Below, one piece after another: positions 31,697 through 40,473 of a DNA stretch of 64,000 nucleotides. Below the pieces are notes generated by a model. It saw only the letters and a list, made by a program, of their open reading frames with translations. It did no database searches and was not told the DNA's origin. The stretch spans positions 82,826-146,825 of the forward strand of contig NZ_JADGMY010000017.1 of NCBI RefSeq assembly GCF_015234515.1, in the 5' to 3' direction. The position numbers and the translations under genes were made by a program. The first letter of the stretch is position 1, and each line of letters begins with the position of its first letter. Source of the DNA: Cellulomonas sp. (GTDB lineage Bacteria > Actinomycetota > Actinomycetes > Actinomycetales > Cellulomonadaceae).

Positions 31697-32140
31697 TCAG
31701 TCGTCGGCGGCGGTCGCGGTGCGTCGGGCGACGAGCGTCGCGAGCCGACGCGCCTCGCGCTCGGCGCGCTCCCCGTCGGAGCGCTGCACGCCCATGACGG
31801 CGATGGTGTCGCCGTCTGCCAGGTCCAGCTGGACCCAGGGGCGCCCCTGACCGAACCGCACGGAGACCACCTGCGCCCACGCGACGTGCGTGGTGATCAG
31901 CAGGTTGCGCACCCGCAGGCCGGTGTCGTCCGGGACGGCGCTCACCGACGCCTGCCGCCAGCAGAACCAGGCGATCGCCAGGGCGAACAGCATGAAGCCG
32001 ATCTGGTCGAGGGTCGCCAGGCCCGGCATCGTCGCGACCAGCACGAGCGTCAGCACGACGACCGCGGCCGCCACGGCGAGCGACACGACCCGTGCGAGGC
32101 GGGGTCGGAACGGGGCGGCGAGGTCGTCGTCGGCCGTCAT
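31697..32140 (-). CDS. PH-like domain membrane protein
   Basis: This 147-residue protein has two N-terminal hydrophobic segments (LARVVSLAVAAAVVVLTLVL and LDQIGFMLFALAIAWFCW) and a C-terminal bacterial PH-like domain (DTGLRVRNLLITTHVAWAQVV, SVRFGQGRPWVQLDLADGD). It starts at ATG 32140, one base after the hisG stop, so it is translated from the hisE-hisG messenger. A membrane protein also follows hisG in mycobacteria. A role in histidine synthesis is not implied by the sequence; the function is unknown. Confidence 0.8.
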   Translation of the reverse strand: MTADDDLAAPFRPRLARVVSLAVAAAVVVLTLVLVATMPGLATLDQIGFMLFALAIAWFCWRQASVSAVPDDTGLRVRNLLITTHVAWAQVVSVRFGQGRPWVQLDLADGDTIAVMGVQRSDGERAEREARRLATLVARRTATAADD

Positions 32141-32141
32141 G

Positions 32142-32990
32142 TCAGACCCGGCACGCCAGGATCGAGGTGACGAGGATCGCGCGCGCGCCGACGTCGTACA
32201 GGGAGTCCATGACGCGGTTGGTCTGGCTGCGCGGCACCATGGCACGCACGGCGGCCCACTGCCCGTTGTGCAGCGGTGACACGGTCGGCGACTCCAGGCC
32301 CGGGGTGATGGCCACGGCCGCCTCGACGAGCTCCAGCGGCACGTCGTAGTCCATGAGGACGTACTCGCGGGCCGTGAGCACGCCCTGCAGCCGCCGCGTC
32401 AGGATGTCGAGGCCCGCGGGCTGGTCGACGTCGGCGCGGCGCACCAGGACGGCCTCGGAGCGCAGGATCGGCTCGCCGAAGACCTCGAGCCCGGCGGCGC
32501 GCAGCGTCGACCCGGTCTCGACGACGTCGGCGATGACGTCCGCGACGCCGAGCTGGATGGCGGACTCCACGGCTCCGTCGAGCCGCACGATGGCCGCCGG
32601 CTCGATGCCGCGCTCGCGCAGGTAGGCGCCGACGAGCTCGGAGTACGAGGTGGCGACCCGCAGGCCGGCCACCTGCCGGGCGTCGGTCAGGCGCCCGGCG
32701 GTGCCGGCGAACCGGAACGTCGAGCGGGCGAACCCCAGGGGCAGGTGCTCGACCGCCGACGACGCGGAGTCGATGAGCAGGTCCCGGCCCGTGATCCCGA
32801 CGTCGACGGTCCCGGCGCCGACGTACACGGCGACGTCGCGCGGACGCAGGAAGAAGAACTCCACGTCGTTGTCCGGGTCCGGCAGAACCAGCTCACGGGA
32901 GTCGCGGCGCTGGCGGTAGCCCGCCTCGCGCAGCATCTCGCAGGCGGGCTCCGACAGGGAGCCCTTGTTGGGGACGGCGATCCTCAGCAC
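32142..32990 (-). CDS. hisG: ATP phosphoribosyltransferase (long form)
   Basis: This 282-residue enzyme joins ATP and PRPP in the first step of histidine synthesis. The early part has [45 protein letters not shown] and [20 protein letters not shown], which carries the PRPP-binding loop. The length and C-terminal ~75 residues ([40 protein letters not shown]) show the long form with a regulatory domain that binds histidine for feedback inhibition, and which does not need HisZ. GTG 32990 has GAGGA 5 nt upstream. hisE precedes it by 55 nt. Confidence 0.95.
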   Translation of the reverse strand: MLRIAVPNKGSLSEPACEMLREAGYRQRRDSRELVLPDPDNDVEFFFLRPRDVAVYVGAGTVDVGITGRDLLIDSASSAVEHLPLGFARSTFRFAGTAGRLTDARQVAGLRVATSYSELVGAYLRERGIEPAAIVRLDGAVESAIQLGVADVIADVVETGSTLRAAGLEVFGEPILRSEAVLVRRADVDQPAGLDILTRRLQGVLTAREYVLMDYDVPLELVEAAVAITPGLESPTVSPLHNGQWAAVRAMVPRSQTNRVMDSLYDVGARAILVTSILACRV

Positions 32991-33045
32991 GGTGTCCTCG
33001 GTGGTTCGGTGGTGGCGGTCGGGGGCGTGACGGTCGGCGGCGCCG

Positions 33046-33309
33046 TCACAGGTGCGTGTACACGTCCTGCAGCGTCAGGCCCTTGGCGAGCATGAGCACC
33101 TGCAGGTGGTACAGCAGCTGCGAGATCTCCTCGGCGGCACGCTCGTCGGTCTCGTGCTCGGCGGCCATCCAGACCTCGGCGGCCTCCTCGACGACCTTCT
33201 TGCCGATGGCGTGGACACCGGCGTCGAGCTCGGCGACGGTACCGGACCCCGCGGGGCGGGTGGCGGCCTTGTGGGACAGCTCGGCGAACAGCTCCTCGAA
33301 CGACTTCAC
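33046..33309 (-). CDS. hisE: Phosphoribosyl-ATP pyrophosphohydrolase
   Basis: This 87-residue enzyme cleaves pyrophosphate from phosphoribosyl-ATP, the second step of histidine synthesis. The MazG-like helical fold is visible: [39 protein letters not shown] with the acidic metal-binding helix, and [20 protein letters not shown]. It is separate from HisI, as in most Actinobacteria. GTG 33309 is leaderless, with a TAGGCT -10 ending 6 nt upstream, so this is the first gene of the hisE-hisG transcript. Confidence 0.95.
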   Translation of the reverse strand: MKSFEELFAELSHKAATRPAGSGTVAELDAGVHAIGKKVVEEAAEVWMAAEHETDERAAEEISQLLYHLQVLMLAKGLTLQDVYTHL

Positions 33310-33315
33310 GCGCCG

Positions 33316-33321
33316 AGCCTA
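33316..33321 (-). promoter_or_regulatory. -10 element of leaderless hisE
   Basis: TAGGCT on the minus strand ends 6 nt before GTG 33309; no Shine-Dalgarno sequence is present. Confidence 0.65.
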
Positions 33322-33355
33322 GACGCCCGTCCGACCGCCGGTGCACACGCGTCCG

Positions 33356-33829
33356 TCACGCGTCACCCCAGGTGCGCAGGGTCAGGGCGGTCGCGACCGC
33401 CGCCTGGGCCGCCTCGGCACCCTTGTCCTCGTGCGACCCGGGCAGGCCGGCACGGTCCAGCGCCTGCTGCTCGTCGTCGCACGTGAGCACCCCGAAGCCC
33501 ACCGGCACCCCGGTGCGCAGGGCGACCTGCGTCAGACCCCAGGTGGCGGCCTGGCACACGAAGTCGAAGTGGGGGGTCCCGCCGCGGATCACCACGCCGA
33601 GCGCGACGACCGCGTCGGCCGTGCCCGCGGCGCGCTGCGCGGCCACGGGCAGCTCGAACGAGCCGGGGACGCGCACGGTCGTGACGTCCTCGACCCCGGC
33701 CTCGGCCAGTGCGCGCTGCGCACCGGCGACCAGTCCGTCCATCACCTCGGTGTGCCAGCTGGCCGCCACGACGACGACCCGCAGGCCGCGGCCGTCCAGG
33801 TCCAGGGTGGGTGCGCCTGCGCCGCTCAT
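33356..33829 (-). CDS. ribH: 6,7-dimethyl-8-ribityllumazine synthase
   Basis: This 157-residue enzyme condenses dihydroxybutanone phosphate with the ribitylamino-pyrimidine to give lumazine, and assembles into pentamers or an icosahedral shell. Motifs seen are [55 protein letters not shown] (active-site His) and [23 protein letters not shown] 33829 overlaps the ribBA stop (ATGA). It is the last gene of the riboflavin operon. Confidence 0.96.
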   Translation of the reverse strand: MSGAGAPTLDLDGRGLRVVVVAASWHTEVMDGLVAGAQRALAEAGVEDVTTVRVPGSFELPVAAQRAAGTADAVVALGVVIRGGTPHFDFVCQAATWGLTQVALRTGVPVGFGVLTCDDEQQALDRAGLPGSHEDKGAEAAQAAVATALTLRTWGDA

Positions 33830-35187
33830 GCCAGCTCCTCCAGAGGGTCGAACGTGTGGTCGGTGGTGTCGGCCCCCGCGGGTGCGGGAGCAGCCAGGAC
33901 AGGTGCCACGTGCACGGCCGGCTCGAGGCGCGTGCCGCCGTCGAGGTGCAGCACGTGACCCATGCTGGTGGCCTTGGTGCGCAGGTACGCCTCGTTGTGC
34001 GGGGTGCGACCGACCTCGAGGCCACGGACCTCGGTCACGTCGATGCCGTGCGCGCGCAGCCCCGCGACCTTGGCGGGGTTGTTCGTCAGCAGCCGCACCC
34101 GGCGCACACCCAGGTCCGCGAGGATCGCGGCCGCAGCACCGTACTCACGACGGTCCGCGGGCCACCCGAGGTCGATGTTGGCCTCCACGGTGTCACGGCC
34201 GTCGTCCTGCAGCGCGTACGCGGCGACCTTCGCGAGCAGACCGATGCCCCGGCCCTCGTGCCCGCGCAGGTACACCACGGCCCCGCCCTCCGCGGCCGCG
34301 ATCTCGAGCGCTGCGTCGAGCTGCGGGCCGCAGTCGCAGCGCGCCGACCCGAACGCGTCGCCCGTGAGGCACTCCGAGTGCACCCGCACGGTCGGCTCGT
34401 CGACGAGCCCCGCGGTCGACACGAGCGCGACGTGCTCGTCACCCGTGCGCAGGTCGCGGAACCCGTGGATGCGGAAGTCACCGTGACGCGTCGGCAGGTA
34501 CGCGGTGTGCGTCGGGTGGACGCGAGGCGCCGTGCCGAGCTCGGTGGGAGCGGCGGGTTCGAGGTCGTCGTTCGCGGTGCGCCAGGCACGCAGGTCCGCG
34601 ATCGTCAGGAGCACCAGCCCCGCCTCGGCGGCGATGTGTGCGGCCTCCGGCAGCCGGACCATCTGCCCGTCGTCCCGCACGAGCTCGGCGATCCCGGCCA
34701 CGGGCTCCAGACCCGCAAGACGGCACAGGTCGACCGCCGCCTCGGTGTGCCCAGCCCGGTGCAGCACCCCGCCCGGGACCGCGCGCAGCGGCAGGACGTG
34801 CCCCGGGCGGATCAGGTCGTTGTGGCCCGCCGCCGGATCCGCCAGCACACGCAGCGTGCGCGCCCGGTCGGCGGCCGAGATGCCCGTGGACACCCCCGTC
34901 GCGGCGTCGACCGTCACGGTGTACGCCGTGCGGCGCGGGTCCTGGCTGTGCGGCACCATCAACGGCAGGTCGAGCGCGTCGGCCCGTGCCGCCGTCATCG
35001 GGGCGCACAGGTAGCCCGACGAGTGCCGGATCGTCCAGGCCACCCACTCGGGCGTCGCGGACTGCGCCGCCAGCACCACGTCGGCCTCGTTCTCCCGGTC
35101 CTCGGAGTCGGCGACCAGCACCGGCCGCCCCGCGCGCAGCGCCTCGAGGGCCTCCTCGACCGTCCCCAGCCGGATCTCCCCGCTCAC
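33826..35187 (-). CDS. ribBA: Bifunctional 3,4-dihydroxy-2-butanone-4-phosphate synthase / GTP cyclohydrolase II
   Basis: This 453-residue fusion makes both precursors of riboflavin. The N-terminal RibB part (residues ~1-205) contains [20 protein letters not shown] and [20 protein letters not shown]; the C-terminal RibA part contains [18 protein letters not shown], in which the Cys triplet C-x10-C-x-C binds zinc, and [21 protein letters not shown] 35187 overlaps the ribE stop by 4 nt (GTGA). It is coupled within the ribDE-BA-H operon. Confidence 0.95.
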   Translation of the reverse strand: MSGEIRLGTVEEALEALRAGRPVLVADSEDRENEADVVLAAQSATPEWVAWTIRHSSGYLCAPMTAARADALDLPLMVPHSQDPRRTAYTVTVDAATGVSTGISAADRARTLRVLADPAAGHNDLIRPGHVLPLRAVPGGVLHRAGHTEAAVDLCRLAGLEPVAGIAELVRDDGQMVRLPEAAHIAAEAGLVLLTIADLRAWRTANDDLEPAAPTELGTAPRVHPTHTAYLPTRHGDFRIHGFRDLRTGDEHVALVSTAGLVDEPTVRVHSECLTGDAFGSARCDCGPQLDAALEIAAAEGGAVVYLRGHEGRGIGLLAKVAAYALQDDGRDTVEANIDLGWPADRREYGAAAAILADLGVRRVRLLTNNPAKVAGLRAHGIDVTEVRGLEVGRTPHNEAYLRTKATSMGHVLHLDGGTRLEPAVHVAPVLAAPAPAGADTTDHTFDPLEELA

Positions 35188-35798
35188 CGGGTCACCCCCG
35201 CGGTGGTCAGGAGCCGCTCGGTGTACTTCGCGAGCACGTCCACCTCGAGGTTCACCTGCGCACCGGGCGCGAGCGAACCGAGGGTCGTGGCCTGCAGGGT
35301 CGTGGGGATCAGTGACACGCCGAAGACGTCGTCGCCCACGTGCGTGACCGTGAGTGACACGCCCTGCACCGTGATCGAGCCCTTCTCCGCGACGTAGCGC
35401 GCGAGCGACCGGTCCAACGCGATCTCGATGTCGTCCCACCGCGGCCCCGGGCGGCGCGACCGGACCACGCCCACGCCGTCGACGTGGCCCTGCACGACGT
35501 GCCCGCCGTACCGGCCCCCGACGGCCAGCGCGCGCTCCAGGTTCACGGAGTCACCCTCGACGAGGTCGCCCAGCGCCGAGCGGCGCATCGTCTCGGGCAT
35601 GACGTCCGCGACGAACGTCCCGTCGCCCGGCAGCTCGGCCACGGTCAGGCACACGCCGCTCACCGCGATCGAGTCGCCCAGCGACGCGTCCGACGTGACC
35701 AGCGGCCCGCGGACCCGCAGGCGCGCGTCGGCCTCGTCACCGTCCCCCGGCACGAGTGCCACGACCGTGCCCATCTCCTCGACGATCCCCGTGAACAT
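35184..35798 (-). CDS. ribE: Riboflavin synthase alpha chain
   Basis: This 204-residue enzyme dismutates two lumazine molecules into riboflavin and a pyrimidine. It is made of two similar lumazine-binding barrels: the first begins MFTGIVEEMGTV and contains DSIAVSGVCLTVAEL, and the second begins around YGGHVVQGHVDGVGVV and has SITVQGVSLTVTHVGDDVF. The length is normal for the family. ATG 35798 shares its A with the ribD stop (TGATG). Confidence 0.95.
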   Translation of the reverse strand: MFTGIVEEMGTVVALVPGDGDEADARLRVRGPLVTSDASLGDSIAVSGVCLTVAELPGDGTFVADVMPETMRRSALGDLVEGDSVNLERALAVGGRYGGHVVQGHVDGVGVVRSRRPGPRWDDIEIALDRSLARYVAEKGSITVQGVSLTVTHVGDDVFGVSLIPTTLQATTLGSLAPGAQVNLEVDVLAKYTERLLTTAGVTR

Positions 35799-36925
35799 CA
35801 GCTCTCCTTCTCGGTGGACGTGCGTGCGATCGGCTCCGCGGTGCCGCGCGGTGGGTGCTCGGGGGTCGCGACGACGAGCACGTCGGCTCCCAGCGGCAGG
35901 ACCTCGGTCGGCACCAGCCGCAGCGCGTCCGAGATCGTCGTGATGCCGAGGTCCCCGATGGCGCCCGCACCGGCCCCCAGCAGGACGGGCGCCACGTACG
36001 CGTGGACCTCGTCGACCAGACCCGCCGCCAGGAACGCGGCCGCGAGCGTCGGGCCACCCTCGACCAGGACGTGACGGACCTCACGCTCCTGCAGCGCGGC
36101 CAGGACCCGGGCCGGGTCGTGCGTGCGGACCTGCACCAGCTCGCCGCCCGGTCCGCGCAGCCGCGTACCCGGCGGCACGTCCCGCGTCCCCACGACGACC
36201 CGCAGCGGCTGCTCGTCGACCATCGACCCGTCACCCCTGCGCGCCGTCAGGGACGGGTCATCCACCAGGGCTGTCCCCGTCCCCACGACGACCGCCCCGA
36301 CCTGCGCGCGCAGCGCGTGCGCGTGCCGCCGCGCCACCTCCGAGGTGATCCAGCGGCTCGTGCCGTCGACGGCCGCGACCCGCCCGTCGAGCGTCGTGGC
36401 GATCTTCAACGTCACGAACGGCCGCCCACGACGCACCGCCGGCAGCCACGGCCCCAGCGCCGCCGCGCCCTCGTTCGCCAGCACACCGGTGACGACGTCG
36501 ACCCCCGCCGCGCGCAGCCGGTCCGCTCCCCCGGCCGCCACCGGGTTCGGGTCGCTCACCCCGACCACGACTCGTGCGACGCCCGCCGACAGCAGAGCCA
36601 CCGAGCAGGGGCCGGTGCGTCCCGTGTGGTCGCACGGCTCGAGGGTCACGACCGCCGTCGCCCCGCGCACGTCGGCCCCGCGCTCGCGGGCGTCGGCGAG
36701 AGCCGCGACCTCGGCGTGCGGCGTCCCTGCGCCCTGGTGCCACCCCTCACCGAGCGTCCTGCCGTCGGGGGCGAGCACCACGCACCCCACCTGCGGGTTC
36801 GCGCCGCGGGGGCCGCGACCGGCGAGCTCCAGGGCGCGGCGCATCGCCGCGAGCTCCTGCAGGGAGACGCCAGGCACGGCCGGGTCGGGTCCGGGCACGG
36901 ACGTCGCACTCGTCGTCGTGCTCAT
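35798..36925 (-). CDS. ribD: Bifunctional pyrimidine deaminase / reductase RibD
   Basis: This 375-residue enzyme carries out two steps of riboflavin synthesis. The N-terminal deaminase domain holds the zinc residues in PHAEVAALADA and LEPCDHTGRTGPCSVALL; the C-terminal reductase domain has FVTLKIATTLDGRVAA, SRWITSEVARRHAHALRAQV and HVLVEGGPTLAAAFLAAGL. ATG 36925 follows GGAGG by about 9 nt. It is the first gene of the riboflavin operon, about 90 nt downstream of the FMN riboswitch. Confidence 0.95.
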   Translation of the reverse strand: MSTTTSATSVPGPDPAVPGVSLQELAAMRRALELAGRGPRGANPQVGCVVLAPDGRTLGEGWHQGAGTPHAEVAALADARERGADVRGATAVVTLEPCDHTGRTGPCSVALLSAGVARVVVGVSDPNPVAAGGADRLRAAGVDVVTGVLANEGAAALGPWLPAVRRGRPFVTLKIATTLDGRVAAVDGTSRWITSEVARRHAHALRAQVGAVVVGTGTALVDDPSLTARRGDGSMVDEQPLRVVVGTRDVPPGTRLRGPGGELVQVRTHDPARVLAALQEREVRHVLVEGGPTLAAAFLAAGLVDEVHAYVAPVLLGAGAGAIGDLGITTISDALRLVPTEVLPLGADVLVVATPEHPPRGTAEPIARTSTEKES

Positions 36926-37013
36926 CGCCCTGCACCTCCGTCGCCTCGAAGGCTCCGGGGTCGCTCGGGCGGCATGCCGCACCGGCACGGCACGCCTGGG
37001 GCGCACCGCGCAC

Positions 37014-37140
37014 GCGTCTCCTCCCATCCGGACTTTCACCGTCGGTCCTGGAGTTCCACCAGGTCAACCGCTCACCCCTCGCGGGGCTCACGGGTCGCGG
37101 ACTGTCACCGCCGGCTCGGACTTTCACCGACCCCGGAGCA
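37014..37140 (-). promoter_or_regulatory. FMN riboswitch (RFN element)
   Basis: The minus strand from about 37140 to 37014 carries all the conserved RFN blocks in order: GGGGTCGGTGAAAGTCCGA, GGCGGTGACAGTCCGCGACC, GAGCGGTTGACCTGGTGGA, CTCCAGGACCGACGGTGAA, AGTCCGGATGGGAGGAG. The element ends about 90 nt before ribD. Between it and the ribD ribosome-binding site are GC-rich self-complementary stretches (for example 36993-37004), so it could act by termination or by hiding the ribosome-binding site; this cannot be settled by eye. Confidence 0.95.
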
Positions 37141-37214
37141 CGTGTGTGTTCGTCAACGATGATGCCACAGCGCGCATTCCGGGACGTCGCACGTCCACGC
37201 CGAGCAGGGGCGGC

Positions 37215-37886
37215 TCATGCCTCCGTCGTCGGGTGCTCCGCGAGGCGCCGCAGTGCCGCGATCTCCCCGGGGACGTCCTGCGCCCCGTACACCGCGGACC
37301 CCGCGACGAACACGTTGGCGCCCGCTCGTGCGATGCGCCCGATCGTGTCGCGCGACACCCCGCCGTCGACCTGGACCCAGGTGGCGGCACCGGCTGCGTC
37401 GATCGCGGCGCGGGTCCGCCGGATCTTGGCCAGGGTCCCCTCGATGAAGGCCTGACCTCCGAAGCCCGGTTCGACCGTCATCACCAGCACCATGTCGACC
37501 TCGGCCAGCAGGTCCAGGAACGGCTCGACGGGTGTCGCGGGGCGCAGCGCCACCGCCGCGCGCACACCGCCCGCCCGCAGCTCCCGCGCGAGCCGCACCG
37601 GTGCCTGCGTCGCCTCCGCGTGGAACGTCACCGACGCCGCGCCCGCCGCGGCGTACTGCGGCGCCCACCGGTCCGCGTCCTCGATCATGAGGTGCACGTC
37701 GAGCGGCACCGGGCTGACGTCCGCCAGCCGACGCACCACCGGGAGCCCGATCGTCAGGTTCGGCACGAAGTGCTGGTCCATCACGTCCACGTGCGCGTAG
37801 TCCGCAGAGGCGATCACCTGCAGGTCCCGCTCGAGGTTCACGAAGTCTGCGGACAGGATGCTCGGGTTGATCAGCACGGGAGCCAC
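37215..37886 (-). CDS. rpe: Ribulose-phosphate 3-epimerase
   Basis: This 223-residue TIM-barrel enzyme interconverts ribulose-5-phosphate and xylulose-5-phosphate in the pentose phosphate pathway. Motifs: [35 protein letters not shown] (metal His and Asp), [33 protein letters not shown], and [20 protein letters not shown] (phosphate site). GTG 37886 is leaderless, with TAGCGT ending 6 nt upstream. The gene precedes the FMN riboswitch; ribulose-5-phosphate is also a precursor of riboflavin. Confidence 0.96.
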   Translation of the reverse strand: MAPVLINPSILSADFVNLERDLQVIASADYAHVDVMDQHFVPNLTIGLPVVRRLADVSPVPLDVHLMIEDADRWAPQYAAAGAASVTFHAEATQAPVRLARELRAGGVRAAVALRPATPVEPFLDLLAEVDMVLVMTVEPGFGGQAFIEGTLAKIRRTRAAIDAAGAATWVQVDGGVSRDTIGRIARAGANVFVAGSAVYGAQDVPGEIAALRRLAEHPTTEA

Positions 37887-37892
37887 GTGCCC

Positions 37893-37898
37893 ACGCTA
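37893..37898 (-). promoter_or_regulatory. -10 element of leaderless rpe
   Basis: TAGCGT on the minus strand ends 6 nt before GTG 37886 with no ribosome-binding site. Confidence 0.65.
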
Positions 37899-37930
37899 CC
37901 CAGCCGACGCACGCAGGCGCGCTCCCGCCG

Positions 37931-39466
37931 TCAGACGCGCCGCAGCAGCGTCAGGTGCATCGCGTCCGTGCCGTGCACGTGCGGCCACAGCTGCACGTCC
38001 GTGCGCCCTGCGACGGGTTCCCACGACGGCGCGACCTGGCCCATCACGGGCGTCGCGTCCACGACCTCGACCGACGTCCCTGCGCGCGCCGCTGCGCGCA
38101 CCGCGTCGAGGACCACCAGCTGCGTCTCCGCGAGGTGCGGCGAGCACGTCACGTACGCCACCACTCCCCCCGGTCGCACCGCGGCGATGGCCGACGCCAG
38201 GAGCTCACGCTGCAGCCCGCTGAGCGTCGCCAGGTCCGCCGGCGTGCGGCGCCACCGCGACTCCGGGCGCCGCCGCAGGGCACCCAGCCCGGTGCACGGC
38301 GCGTCCAGCAGCACGCGGTCGTACGCCCCGGGCTCCTGCTCCCCGACCTGGCGTCCGTCGCCCGTGCGCACCGCCTCGACCGCTGCGGGCGGGACCGCTC
38401 GCAGCGCCTGCTCGACCAGGCGCGTGCGGTGCGGCTGCACCTCGTTCGCGACCAGTCGCGCGCCCCGCTGCGCCGCCAGCGCGCCGAGGAGCGCTGCCTT
38501 GCCCCCCGGGCCCGCGCAGAGGTCGAGCCAGCGCTCGTCCTTCCCCTCGACGGGTGCCGCCACGAACGCCAGCGTCACCAGCTGCGAGCCCTCGTCCTGC
38601 ACCCCCGCCAGACCGTCCCGCACGGCCGGGACGTCGCCCGGGTCACCGCCGGCCATCACCAGGGCGGTCGACGCGAGCCCCGCGGGTCGTGCCCCCGTCT
38701 GCTCCGCGAGCTCCTCGGGTGACACGAGCCCCGGGCGCGCGACGAGCGTCACACGCGGCGCCGCGTTGTCGGCCGCCAGCAGCGACGCCAGCTCGTCCGC
38801 CGACCGCCCGGACCCCACCAGGGACTCGCGCATCGCGCGCACCACCCAGGCCGGGTGGCTCTCCACGGCCGCCAGCCGCGCCACCGGGTCGTCACCCCGG
38901 GGGTCCGCGGCGTCACCGATCCGGGTCGACCACTCGTCGAGCGACCGCTCGGACACCCTGCGCAGCACCGCGTTGACGAACTGCGCGGCACCGGCACCCA
39001 CCCGCTCACGCGCCAGCCCCACGGTCTCGGACACGGCGGCGTGCGCGGCGACGCGCATGCCGAGCAGCTGGTGCGCCCCCAGGCGCAGCACGTCGAGCAC
39101 AGGGGGGTCGATCTGGTCGAGCGGTCGCGACGCTGCCTGCGCGAGGACCGCGTCGTACCGCCCCTGCAGTCGCAACGTCCCGTAGGCCAGCTCCGTGGCG
39201 AACGCCGCGTCCCGCCCGCCGACGCGGCGCTCGCGGAGCAGGGGCGGCAGCACGAGGTTCGCGTAGGCGTCCGACCCCGCGACGGCCCGCAGCGTGTCGT
39301 AGGCCGCGCCGCGCGCGGGATCACCGGCGCGCGCCCGCTGGGCCGGTGCCGCGGTGGTGCGTGCGGCCCTGCCCTCGACGCGGGCCTCGCCACGCTGACG
39401 TCCGCGGGCGTCACGGCGGGCGTCGCCCCCGCGCCCGCCCCGCCCGCGCGCCTCGTCGCGGCTCAT
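37931..39466 (-). CDS. rsmB: 16S rRNA (cytosine-967) C5-methyltransferase RsmB
   Basis: This 511-residue methyltransferase modifies C967 of 16S rRNA. After a basic, Arg/Gly-rich N-terminal tail of ~45 residues comes a NusB-like RNA-binding domain ([20 protein letters not shown] to [20 protein letters not shown]) and the catalytic domain with [18 protein letters not shown] (AdoMet site), [18 protein letters not shown] (general-acid Cys) and [14 protein letters not shown] (nucleophile TCS). The tail is longer than in most relatives. ATG 39466 overlaps the fmt stop (ATGA). Confidence 0.93.
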   Translation of the reverse strand: MSRDEARGRGGRGGDARRDARGRQRGEARVEGRAARTTAAPAQRARAGDPARGAAYDTLRAVAGSDAYANLVLPPLLRERRVGGRDAAFATELAYGTLRLQGRYDAVLAQAASRPLDQIDPPVLDVLRLGAHQLLGMRVAAHAAVSETVGLARERVGAGAAQFVNAVLRRVSERSLDEWSTRIGDAADPRGDDPVARLAAVESHPAWVVRAMRESLVGSGRSADELASLLAADNAAPRVTLVARPGLVSPEELAEQTGARPAGLASTALVMAGGDPGDVPAVRDGLAGVQDEGSQLVTLAFVAAPVEGKDERWLDLCAGPGGKAALLGALAAQRGARLVANEVQPHRTRLVEQALRAVPPAAVEAVRTGDGRQVGEQEPGAYDRVLLDAPCTGLGALRRRPESRWRRTPADLATLSGLQRELLASAIAAVRPGGVVAYVTCSPHLAETQLVVLDAVRAAARAGTSVEVVDATPVMGQVAPSWEPVAGRTDVQLWPHVHGTDAMHLTLLRRV

Positions 39467-40434
39467 CGGGCACCTGCCGTCGCTGCGTCGGCGTCCTGGG
39501 TGTCGTGGCCCAGGACCGTCCCGGCGGCGGGACGCGCGCCGCGCGCCCAGTCAGCGGCCGGCATCGGGCGCCGGCCGGGTGGGGTGACGTCGCCGAGGCG
39601 CACCGCTCCGGCCCCGGTGCCCACGAGGACGTCGCGCCTGTCGGCGCGGATCTCACCCGGGCGCAGGTCGGTCACGTCAGGGACGGGCCGGACGGGACCG
39701 AGCCCGAGCCGCTGGCCGTCCGGCAGCGTCGTCCACGCGCCCGGGGCCGGGGTGCAGCCGCGGATCCGGCGGTCGACGGCGTACGAGGGGTGGCTCCACC
39801 GGACGCGTGCGTCCTCGCCCGTGAGCTTCGGTGCGTGGCTCACGCCGTCGGTGGGCTGCGGGACGGGCTCCAGCACCCCGTCCTCGAGCGCGTCGAGCGT
39901 GCGCACCAGCAGCTCGGCACCGGCGGTCGACAGGCGACCCAGCAGGTCTCCGGACGTGTCGGTCGGCCGGATCGTCTCGGTGAGCGTGCCGTACACCGGA
40001 CCGGTGTCGAGCCCCTGCTCCAGGCGGAACGTGGAGGCGCCCGTCACCTCGTCCCCCGCCATGATCGCGTGCTGGACGGGCGCTGCACCACGCCAGGCGG
40101 GCAGGACGGAGAAGTGCAGGTTCACCCAGCCGTGCGGGGGCACGTCCAGCAGGTCCGCGGGCACGAGCACCCCGTACGCCACGACGGGCGCCGCGTCCAC
40201 GTGCAGCTCGGTGATCTGCGCGACCGCGTCGGGGTCCCGCAGCGTCCGGGGTGTCAGGACGGGCAGGCCACGGTCGTGCGCGACCGCCCCGACGGCCGAG
40301 GGCTGCAGCGTCCGTCCCCGCCCCACCCGGGCGTCCGGACGGGTCAGGACGGCGACCACCTCGTGGCGGGACTCCAGGAGTGCCTCGAGGGACGGCACGG
40401 CGGCCGCGGGGCTTCCCGCGAAGAGCAGACGCAT
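39463..40434 (-). CDS. fmt: Methionyl-tRNA formyltransferase
   Basis: This 323-residue enzyme formylates initiator methionyl-tRNA using 10-formyl-tetrahydrofolate. Motifs: [20 protein letters not shown] at the N-terminus, [39 protein letters not shown] (folate and formyl-transfer His/Asp region), [14 protein letters not shown]. The C-terminal OB-like domain runs from about residue 210 ([19 protein letters not shown]). ATG 40434 has a TAGGAT -10 ending 7 nt upstream, so besides readthrough from priA it probably has its own leaderless start. Confidence 0.95.
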   Translation of the reverse strand: MRLLFAGSPAAAVPSLEALLESRHEVVAVLTRPDARVGRGRTLQPSAVGAVAHDRGLPVLTPRTLRDPDAVAQITELHVDAAPVVAYGVLVPADLLDVPPHGWVNLHFSVLPAWRGAAPVQHAIMAGDEVTGASTFRLEQGLDTGPVYGTLTETIRPTDTSGDLLGRLSTAGAELLVRTLDALEDGVLEPVPQPTDGVSHAPKLTGEDARVRWSHPSYAVDRRIRGCTPAPGAWTTLPDGQRLGLGPVRPVPDVTDLRPGEIRADRRDVLVGTGAGAVRLGDVTPPGRRPMPAADWARGARPAAGTVLGHDTQDADAATAGAR

Positions 40435-40441
40435 GGACTCG

Positions 40442-40447
40442 ATCCTA
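40442..40447 (-). promoter_or_regulatory. -10 element of leaderless fmt
   Basis: TAGGAT on the minus strand ends 7 nt before ATG 40434; it lies in the 39-nt gap after priA. Confidence 0.6.
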
Positions 40448-40473
40448 GGTCGCGTCGACGGGACCTCAGCACG

